Positions 57,601 to 64,000 of a stretch of 64,000 nucleotides of DNA are shown here, piece after piece. This DNA is from Atherix ibis (lineage: Eukaryota; Arthropoda; Insecta; Diptera; Athericidae): the NCBI GenBank assembly GCA_958298945.1, contig OY282606.1:27501740-27565739 (forward strand), given 5' to 3'. The stretch's first letter is position 1. Every line of letters starts with the position of its first letter. A program made the translations under genes and the position numbers. Under the pieces are notes generated by a model. It was not told where the DNA came from. It searched no databases and saw only the letters and a list, made by a program, of their open reading frames with translations.

Positions 57601-60600
57601 GCGTCCGCGCAATTAATTTTGTTTTTCACACAAAATATAATACAGATTCTTTGATCCATTTTTTGGAATGGGCAAAAATCGAAGACGAGCCGAAACACGT
57701 GCAAGCAAAGCAGCTGTCAAACCTAACCCGCGGAAATTCAAAATTCGCGATACTTTTTGAACATACCTCGTATATGCAAGATAGATCGATTCGATCCTAA
57801 CGCCATCTACACTTCATTAATTATATTCTTAAAGGTTGTTTCTTATTTCATTAAAGACCATTTATAATTTCTCTAAGGTGCTAATTTTTTTAAGGAAATT
57901 TTTATATTTTGTTAGACTTTTTATTAAAAAAAAAATCGGTTTTATTTACGAATAAAGGTTATCTGTAATTGGTAGCTGAACGACCCACATTTTGTTTTAA
58001 ATAAAGCGGATTTCTGAAATAGAAACCTAAATTTAGAGAGTGCGAACCCTTAAAGAATAAGATTAAATAATACCAAAAAATTCTTCTATAAAAAAAGGGG
58101 TTTTAGAAGCTTATCAAAAGAATATCATATTTTTTATTTAAAAAAATTAGATTCACTAATCTGACTTAATTCCAAATGAAAGATTTTGGCTTAAATCAAC
58201 CAGACCCTGCTTTTCTTTTATTTTAAAAAATTTCCTTTTACCATCAAATGGGTTTGCTTACTATTAAAATTTTAAACTCGCCGTTTTCTTATTGGTCTAG
58301 TGTCCCAGTGGCCCCAAAAAAATAGTATCTCACCAGATCTAGTTTCAAATAAAAGATTTTGTTCAAGAAAATTTGCCGGTTTGAATTCGTTGTTTTCTTG
58401 TAAATTTCTTCAGTTTGTTGATATGTACACAAACAATCCCAAAAATTGGCCTATCTCTTCGAAATTTTTTTCATCACATATTTTATTTATTTACTGTCTA
58501 ATAATCAAAAAATACAATTAAGTCCTCTGTTGGGAAACAACGAAAGTAATTTCGTTGTTTCCCAATAGAGGACTTAATTGTATTTTTTCACAACCAACTT
58601 CACACTTAAGCCGCATAATCATATGTATTTTGACAGCTTACATACCATATATATTTTGACAGCATTCGATTGATTCTGGCACAGTAGTTTTTGGTTGATA
58701 CCCTTTTAAATATGGAAAGTGAAAAACAGCATTTTCGGTATATTTTAATTGTTTACTATAGAAAAGATAAAAATGCTGTTCTAGCAAGAAACAAAATTAT
58801 CCGATGTGTTAAGTGAGCGCCAGTGCCAAAACTGATTTGCAAAATTTCGATCCGACAATTTTGATCTCGAAGATGCACCCAGTTCTAGAAGGCCAGTTGA
58901 AGCTGATAAAGACGCAATAAAGGCATTAATTGATGCAAACCGGCAAATAACAATTTGTGTGATCGCTGAGAGATTAAATTTATCGAATTTGACCGTTCAT
59001 GATCATTTGAAACGGCTAGATTTAATCTCAAACCTCAACATATGGATTCCTCATCTTCTTACGGAAAAAAATTTGTGCCGTCGCATTGAGGTTTGTGATT
59101 TGCTTTTCAAACGCCAAGAAAATGATCCATTTTTGAAGCGTATCATCACTGGGGACGAGAAATGGGTTGTCTACAACAATATTAAGCGCAAAACATCCTG
59201 GATTAGAAAAGATGAACCTGCTCAAAGCACTTCGAAAGCCAATATTCATCAAAAAAAGGTTACGCTATCTGTTTAGTGGGATTTCAAAAGGAATCGTTTA
59301 TTTTGAGCTTCTACCGAGCAACACAACGATCAATTCTGAAGTGTACTGTCATCAGTTGGACAAATTGAATGATTCACTTAAAGAAAAAAGGCCAGAATTG
59401 GTCAATAGAAAAGGTATAGTGTTCCAACAGGATAATGCGAAACCACATACAAGGTTGACCAGTCGGCAAAAACTTTTGCAGCTTGGATGGGATATACTGC
59501 CATACCCACCATACTCTACAGACTTAGCACCTTTCGATTATCATTTGTTCCATTTTCTACCAAATTTTTTAGACGGTAAAACGTTTAATTCAAATGAGGA
59601 GGTCAAAAATCTCTTTGATCAGTTTTTTGCCAGCAAAGAACAAAAATTTTATGAGCGTGAACTTATGCTACTGCCAGAAAGATGGCAAAGGATCTATTGG
59701 ATCAGACTGGACAATATTTAATTGAATAAAATATTAATTCACAATAAGAAAATCGTCTTTCATTTTTATTTAAAAAAAAACGAAATTACTTCCCGAACAA
59801 CCCAATAATTAATTCTTTAAAAATTATTATAATCAATTTTTCAAAACTGTTTTAAAATGAGAGGGCATATATAAAAAACAACAAATAAAAGAGAGATGAC
59901 AAATTTTTTGTGGTACTATTTTGTAAAGCTCTACTTAATGGTCTATTTTTTAAAACTTACATCATTAAAATACGAGGTCCGTTCAAAAAGTATCGCGAAT
60001 TTTGAATTTCCGCGGGTTACGTGTATTTGATTTTCGATTTTTTTTGGCGTTATGTTGGTACTCATTGATCTCACTTATGCCGACAAGTTTGGCCATTTTG
60101 AATGTTCAGTTAATTTTTGAGAGCTGCTTTGCTTGCACGTGTTTTGGCTCGTCTTCGATTTTTGCCCATTCCAAAAATTGTTAAAAGAATCTGTATGAAA
60201 ACAAAATTAATTGCGCGGACGCATTCCGAATGTTGATTGTGGCATATGGTGAAGCTACCTTGGACCGAAACAACGTTTATCGGTGGTACAAAATGTTCTC
60301 CAAGGGCCGAGAAGATGTGAACGACAAAAAGCGTGTCGGACGTCCGAGCACATCAACAACAGACGAAAACATTGATAAAGTGAAGAAAATAGTATTAGCC
60401 AATCGTCAAATCACCGTTAGAGAAGTTGCTTAGGACTTAAACATATCGATTGGCTCGTGCCATCTCAATGAAAGCTGCCGCACGAGCAAAGACCGAAAAA
60501 TGCGTGCCAAGTTCGGTCGAATGTTAAGGTTTTGCTTACAGTTTTCTTCGATTGCAGAGGCGTGTTCTTGCCACAGGGTAGAACGGTCAATAAGAAATAT

Positions 60601-62790
60601 TACCTGCAAATTATGCGCAAGTGGCGCGAAGCAATCCGCCAGAAACGCCCGGATTTGTGGAAGAACAAAAATTGGCTTTTGCCATTTTAGGCCAAAAACA
60701 ACACACAAATAATGCCGCAGCCACCGTATTCCCCAGATCTGAACCCCTGTGACTTTTTCTTGTTCTGATTGGAAAAAACGTTGGCATAAGTATATAATAT
60801 CTGGTGGGGATTACTTTTAAGGGGATAAAATAGATAAATAATTTTTGAAAAAACACAAAATTGGCGATACTTTTTTAACAGACCTCGTATATTAAGATAA
60901 AATTATGAAAAAAATGTTCGTTAATTTACAAACTGTCCTTAAAAAAAATAAAACACGCACGTTCAACAACGGAGAAAGGGAAACATTCCATTAACCTTAA
61001 TATTAACTGTTTTTAAACGAAAGTGAAAGTTTAGAAAAAAATGCCTGTACATAAACATTTATAAATATTGTAAAGAATAAGAAATATTTTAAGAATGATT
61101 CAATTAAATATTAATAGTAATAGCACAATGGATAAATGTGTTCGTCTAACTGAAAATGAAAAGTTTAAGCCGTTCTTGGAGTTGTGCGCTCGTGTGTTTG
61201 TACACTCACCCAAACAAGTAGCGATGCGGTTTACTCGATGACAGCAAATATACGTAAGCGAATTGAATGAAATTTCTTTGCATACTTTTAGGCGAATTAA
61301 AAATAAATTAATACGTACACGCAGAATAGAGGATAGTACGAATATTTTCAATTAAGACTGTCGTCCCTTATTTTTTTTTAAAGATGTGCCAAATAATTTC
61401 GATTTCTTTTACAATTAGTGTTAATTTTCATTAATAGAGAGAAAAAAAAATAATTATAAATAGAATATGAGAATATATAAAAAAAACTAATTAAATGAAA
61501 ATAGTTTTAATGGCAAGAGAGAAAAAAAAAATGGTTGTGATCATCCCAACAAATTTGCTGTGTCTATTACGCATTTGTTTTTATATTTTACGTGCAAATA
61601 TTTACTATTTATTTTGTCTGTACTGGCTGTGTATTTTTATGTATAACTATATCGAAATAGACAAAAATAAAAGGGTTAATTAGAAAAAAAGTGCTATTAT
61701 ATATACACAAATACACCCACATACACGAACTATTTAAACTTTACCGCACATACCCATAAATATATCCACTTAAACACGCACAATTTTCTTCCATCATTTT
61801 CGCATTTTCATTACAATCAATTTTGTTATAGCTTTCCATTTATAAAAAATAAATAAATAAATACAACTTAACAAAAATCATATAGGAAAATATTTTGTTT
61901 TTACATAACTGATATTTTGCCAGATTAGAATATAAGAAAGATTTTTAACCAATACCGCATTACAAAAAAAAAAAATGATGTTGTACCTTTTCCAATATTG
62001 TGCCAGATTGTTTTAAATATTAATAATTCAAAAATAGAAAATTAAAAAATAATTTTTTTAAAACAAAAAAAAAAACGGTACAGCCGATTTTATTTGGATC
62101 GACAGACTTTTTATTCTGATAAAAGGAATTATGTCAAAAACAAAATCCAAACCAAAAAAATATTTATGTTTTGTTAAAAATTTTGCTTGTATTACGATAA
62201 TTTGCCTATCATAAATTTTACATAAAAAAAATAAGAAGAATTTTACAAAAAAGAAAAAAAAAACCAAAAACCAAAAATTAAAAAACGAAACGACTTCAAA
62301 TTTTTTGATAAAAAAAATAAATAATAATAAAAAGCCACCTACAATAATAGTTAACCCAATCACGTTCGCATTTATTAAAGCCATCACCATCAAAACGATT
62401 ATTCGCAATACCAAATTTAGCTATTTGGTCAGTTCCATTACTTTCTTCCGTGGTCGACTTCTTTCCGGCACCATCTTGTATCTCAAGATCCTGTAGCTCT
62501 TTAAGACACAGCCATTCCCCATCAACAGAGACACGAAAATTGCACAAATATATTGTGTCCTGTACACCGCCAGCCATATCCTCGGTATTGTTGGCATGTT
62601 GGGGCTTCGGTAATGATATCAAAGTGGAACTGTTGTTCACATGCATCAGGCTATTATTGCCATTACTGCCATGGCGGCCACGTAAACTGCTGCTGCCGCA
62701 GCCACTTCCATTATAGCTGCTCATTGGATTCGTAATACCAACACCGTTTATACTATGATTATTGGGTGATCCACTTCCGAGGGCTCGCAT
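45043..62790 (-). CDS. RUFY: RUFY-like RUN and FYVE domain protein (long isoform, 712 aa)
   Basis: Exons in transcript order: 62790-62412, 53848-53670, 53611-53357, 53285-53053, 52975-52830, 52740-52460, 49516-49419, 45610-45043. Frames join at every step and total 2,139 bases. The ATG at 62790 follows an in-frame stop at 62817-62815. Residues 1-126 are a Ser/Asn-rich leader plus the RUFY-specific [20 protein letters not shown] block. The RUN domain is about 130-300 ([44 protein letters not shown]). Long coiled coils follow, with [16 protein letters not shown] complete FYVE finger ends the protein at about 643-712, with [14 protein letters not shown] and RVCDNC. RUFY proteins are endosomal effectors of Rab/Arl GTPases; FYVE binds PI3P. 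The donor of exon 2 is a weak GTTCGA, and the acceptor of exon 6 has an in-frame alternative at 52728. Confidence 0.93.
45611..46039. other. RUFY intron 7, distal part
   Basis: AT-rich intron sequence; nothing else is seen. Confidence 0.5.
46040..47019 (-). mobile_element. mariner family B copy B6, long-TIR lineage, in a RUFY intron
   Basis: The ends CGAGGTCTGTTCAAAAA (46040) and GAACAGAACTCG (to 47019) have TA outside, with roughly 200-bp inverted arms. The minus-strand frame 46243-46731 encodes [75 protein letters not shown] and [14 protein letters not shown]. The left arm carries ATGGATCAAAGAATCTG joined to inverted 3' transposase sequence, as in B1. The N-terminal DNA-binding half is deleted. 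Confidence 0.88.
47020..49418. other. RUFY intron 7, AT-rich part
   Basis: Very AT-rich, with a (TA)n run at about 48778-48797. No gene or element is recognised. Confidence 0.55.
49419..49516 (-). CDS. RUFY: RUFY-like exon 7b: coiled-coil exon joining to FYVE
   Basis: A 98-base exon between a TTTTAG acceptor and GTAAGA donor, encoding [17 protein letters not shown] and [15 protein letters not shown]. It splices in phase 2 to the FYVE exon at 45610. It is homologous to the start of the alternative terminal exon at 52145. Confidence 0.88.
49517..50451. other. RUFY intron 6, 3' portion
   Basis: A less AT-rich patch at about 49970-50340 contains a perfect 11-bp inverted repeat, ATCACGTACGA (50202-50212) with its complement at 50232-50242. 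No coding region is recognised. Confidence 0.45.
50452..51155 (+). mobile_element. mariner family D remnant, about 0.7 kb, in RUFY intron 6
   Basis: The ends AAGGAAAGTTCTGTCGTT near 50452 and the complement AACGACATAACTTTCCCTT near 51166-51184 give a TIR GGAAAGTT(C/A)TGTCGTT, with TA outside. The plus strand reads [21 protein letters not shown] sequence around 50600-50665 (frame-broken). Later come [18 protein letters not shown] pieces, then [18 protein letters not shown] and [13 protein letters not shown] (second catalytic Asp kept). The third Asp region is missing. Inactive. Confidence 0.72.
51185..51800. other. 3' flank of the short RUFY isoform
   Basis: A (GA)n run lies at about 51458-51473 and a TTTATT (AATAAA on the minus strand) near 51588. 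Otherwise featureless. Confidence 0.5.
51801..52145 (-). CDS. RUFY: RUFY-like alternative terminal exon (short isoform without FYVE, 605 aa)
   Basis: After an AACTAG acceptor and pyrimidine tract the exon reads [17 protein letters not shown] in the same phase as exon 7b, so it can join exon 6 directly. It encodes 114 residues: a 33-residue coil with 11 of 33 identities, ungapped, to exon 7b, then a Lys/Ser/Gln-rich tail ending VVDDQQN and TAA. A complement of AATAAA near 51588 could end this transcript. Vertebrate RUFY3 also makes forms without FYVE. Confidence 0.82.
   Translation of the reverse strand, partial: ECEDELTQKGEMVSRLQTKASQIGQILQTLEKKYDSKIEPNDLPKDSSSMQRRQQSISHKNDSKKSKTETGPPQKKLLLKVDPIPPFNANKIRKSQIVSDDDKTLTTVVDDQQN
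53053..53848 (-). CDS. RUFY: RUFY-like exons 2-4: RUN domain
   Basis: Exon 2 (53848-53670), exon 3 (53611-53357) and exon 4 (53285-53053) encode the RUN domain. Family-typical stretches are [73 protein letters not shown] and [17 protein letters not shown]. The last part ([21 protein letters not shown]) starts the coiled coil. RUN domains bind small GTPases or kinesin/dynein adaptors. Confidence 0.93.
53955..56370 (+). CDS. Unrecognised single-pass membrane protein, 671 aa, nested in RUFY intron 1
   Basis: Six exons: 53955-54200, 54282-54439, 54532-55649, 55708-56018, 56092-56193, 56290-56370. All junctions are GT-AG and in frame, totalling 2,016 bases. The ATG follows an in-frame stop (53946-53948), and a good acceptor (TTTTGACAG) ends three bases before it, so an untranslated exon may lie upstream, antisense to RUFY. 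A signal peptide ([16 protein letters not shown]) is followed by an acidic ectodomain with about six Cys. A transmembrane helix lies at about 406-429 ([20 protein letters not shown]). A Lys/Arg/Ser-rich cytosolic tail of about 240 residues ends SWETIDTKR. Topology is therefore probably type I. I recognise no domain and assign no function. The donor after exon 4 is a non-standard GTTAGA; without splicing there the frame would stop at 56039. AATAAA signals occur at about 56580-56625. Confidence 0.85.
56371..57042. other. 3' flank of the nested gene, RUFY intron 1
   Basis: It probably includes the nested gene's 3' UTR (AATAAA near 56582, 56592 and 56620). No other feature is recognised. Confidence 0.5.
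57043..57770 (-). mobile_element. mariner family B copy B7, canonical ends, internal deletion
   Basis: The ends CGAGATCTGTTAAAAAAG (57043) and GAACATACCTCG (to 57770) have TA outside. The minus-strand frame from 57660 starts [20 protein letters not shown] and gives the best-preserved N-terminal DNA-binding half of the family: [34 protein letters not shown] and [19 protein letters not shown]. It ends at LLQR, where about 500 bp including all catalytic Asp residues are deleted into the 3' UTR. Confidence 0.9.
57771..58506. other. RUFY intron 1 spacer
   Basis: No gene or element is recognised. Confidence 0.5.
58507..58588. repeat. Near-perfect 39-bp-arm palindrome at the left end of mariner E
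   Basis: The arms 58507-58545 and 58550-58588 are complementary with one mismatch (58529/58566) around a 4-base centre, GTAA. The palindrome covers the mariner's left terminal repeat and extends into sequence outside the usual element end (AATACAATTAAGTCCTC and its complement). Confidence 0.88.
58529..59807 (+). mobile_element. mariner family E (cecropia/Hsmar1-like), near full length
   Basis: About 1.28 kb, the usual mariner length. The right end is CGAAATTACTTCCCG followed by AACAACCCAATA; the left end carries GAAAGTAATTTCGTTG. Plus-strand transposase: the DNA-binding part is frame-broken near 58710-58950; then [12 protein letters not shown] (first Asp), a stop where Trp is expected at 59273-59275 and a one-base insertion in AAAAGG just after it; then [28 protein letters not shown] (second Asp) and [16 protein letters not shown] (third Asp; usual PDLAPSD altered to TDLAPFD), ending [10 protein letters not shown]. 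This is the DD34D type, inactive, in RUFY intron 1. Confidence 0.9.
59973..60888 (+). mobile_element. mariner family B copy B8, canonical architecture
   Basis: The ends CGAGGTCCGTTCAAAAAG (59973) and AACAGACCTCG (to 60888) have TA outside. On the plus strand the start region is damaged. Then come [34 protein letters not shown] and [16 protein letters not shown] with a stop at 60431. The middle is deleted into [17 protein letters not shown] shifted frames. Then the family's CLPPYSPDL-equivalent DNA at about 60717-60740 and the ordinary 3' UTR follow. Inactive. Confidence 0.87.
60889..62411. other. RUFY intron 1, 5' portion
   Basis: AT-rich intron. Frames at 61100-61351 and 61495-61683 have no recognisable feature. 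Confidence 0.5.
62412..62790 (-). CDS. RUFY: RUFY-like exon 1: leader and conserved pre-RUN block
   Basis: The ATG at 62790-62788 opens 126 codons plus one base, ending at the donor GTATTG. The Gly/Ser/Asn-rich start is followed by [12 protein letters not shown] and [14 protein letters not shown], a block I know from the N-termini of RUFY1/RUFY3-type proteins just before the RUN domain. The upstream T21 run (62791-62811, plus strand) and the stop at 62817-62815 fix the start. The ORF continues past the donor, but that part has no family resemblance. Confidence 0.9.
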
Positions 62791-64000
62791 TTTTTTTTTT
62801 TTTTTTTTTTTAATTTAAATCGTCAATTACTGTTGAAGAAGAAAAATTTCCACCGATTATGAATCATTCGACAAAAATCGTCGTCATGACATTCGAAAAT
62901 ATTTTTTGGCCAATAATAAAAGCGAATTTCTCTTCGCTGTTTTAATATAATTTTCTCGAAAGTTTTAATTATTATTATTTTTTTTTTGTGTTTTGGGTAA
63001 AATTATTCTTCTAATCAATTAATTACCGTTTTTATTGAAGATCGTACATTGACTTTACACAATATTATATATTTTTGTTGTTGGTTCTTTTATAATTATA
63101 ATTTTTGTTTAATGCATAATATCAATTCGAGATTTTTCGAAAACAAAAAAGAAATAAATTCAATTGAATAAGATTCACTTGATGAAAACCATACAAGTGT
63201 GCAAAATCAATAATATCTCGCACTGTTTTGGTGCGGTTGGTTTTCGTCGTTCTTTGTGTTTTCAAGGAATTGTCGTTTCTCTCTGGGAGCTTTCCTACTT
63301 GAATACGAAACTATTATTTTGCACTGTTCAATTATTGACACAAGTTCAATATTATGCACTGCCACTTAAAATGCACATCCTCGACTGAGTGAGTTGATAT
63401 TTTCTGACTTTTTGGGGAATTTTTCCCAATATGGTAAAATGCGAATTTTCTTCAGCTATAAACTCAACCAGCACAATTTCACTTTGCTCAGAGACGTCAT
63501 ATTTTTTATCGATTTTTTCCCGTCAACTTAGCCGAACGACTTCTTTACGAACACTAGTACACAATAAGGGTGGGTGCGAAATTCGTGGGACTGTCACGCT
63601 TCTTGTACACTTTTGCCCGAAGAACTCAGAACTGAACTCTGACCAACCAACTACCCCCGCAAAGTCCAAACAAGCAGCTGGTACTTCGGCTATTTAAAGA
63701 ATATATAGCGTTTGTTTATATGTATTAGTTAGTAAGGGAGAGAATGTTTTTCCGCCACGCATGATTTTGAAACTGTTCGGGGGGCGCCCGCCATTCACTA
63801 TACCCTTAATGACCATTGTTCTCCGGGGTTAATATGCTTAATACGAAACACAAAACATAAATACGATTTTCATTCAGAACTCTAGACTCACTATACTGTA
63901 TGTACTCTATCTAAATTGGAAATATTTATTTATTTATTTATTTATTTTTTTCCATAAAAATATACAACTTTTTTGGTTTCTTTAAAGGAACACATTTACA
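62791..64000. promoter_or_regulatory. RUFY 5' flank / probable 5' UTR
   Basis: The transcript must begin upstream of 62790 on the minus strand, so this stretch holds the 5' UTR and possibly the promoter. The T21 run abuts the start codon. A GC-richer patch lies at about 63570-63680 and 63775-63830, and a (TTTA)n run at about 63926-63949. No core promoter motif can be fixed by eye, and the short frames here are unconvincing. Confidence 0.4.

Noticed and set aside
62296..62411. Extension of RUFY exon 1 to the end of its open frame
   Set aside because: The donor at 62411 gives the exact phase needed for exon 2 and family resemblance stops there.
1..64000. CRISPR array, bacterial operons, riboswitches
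   Set aside because: The window is a spliced eukaryotic genome; the direct repeats seen are satellite-like, with 330-540-bp periods, not short spaced repeats.

Overview
The window is eukaryotic nuclear DNA. It is very AT-rich, has spliced genes with GT-AG introns, and is dense in mariner-type transposons. The gene content fits an insect, most plausibly a fly: a huge Gln/Asn-rich GLTSCR1 (BICRA-type) protein, a GH47 ER mannosidase of the alpha-Man-Ib/MAN1B1 type, and a RUFY-type RUN-FYVE protein. The species cannot be named from the sequence alone.

Layout. (1) 1-12283, plus strand: the 3' part of a BICRA/BICRAL-like SWI/SNF (GBAF) subunit gene. It has four exons here and continues upstream of the window. 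Its third intron holds a mariner that was split by an insertion, and that insertion in turn carries a 1,840-bp copy of the gene's own first visible exon. (2) 12284-34866: a long gene-free, AT-rich stretch. It holds local duplications, a hAT-type MITE with an 8-bp target duplication, a tRNA-derived SINE and a roughly 330-bp tandem array built from a SINE-like unit, and several mariner copies, one nested in another. (3) 34867-40395, minus strand: a complete seven-exon class I alpha-1,2-mannosidase of 638 aa, with all four landmark active-site positions present. (4) 45043-62790, minus strand: a RUFY-like gene. Eight exons give a 712-aa RUN, coiled-coil and FYVE protein; an alternative homologous terminal exon gives a 605-aa form without the FYVE domain. 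(5) 53955-56370, plus strand: nested in the first RUFY intron, a complete six-exon gene for an unrecognised 671-aa single-pass membrane protein. (6) 62791-64000: the RUFY upstream region, with no gene seen.

Functionally the genes are housekeeping-like: chromatin remodelling, ER N-glycan trimming/quality control, and endosomal Rab/PI3P effector function. No shared pathway is evident. I know the first two as neighbouring gene numbers in Drosophila (CG11873, CG11874), which supports the assignments.

Mobile DNA is the other theme. At least five mariner-related families are visible. Family A has ends reading CCAGG.GTATAAGC. Family B has ends reading CGAGGTCTGTTCAAAAAG and about nine copies. Family C has ends reading AGGGTGGACCATA, D has GGAAAGTT.TGTCGTT, and E is cecropia/Hsmar1-like. 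Every transposase examined is broken by stops, frameshifts or deletions. All exon boundaries below were read by eye from splice signals and frame continuity.
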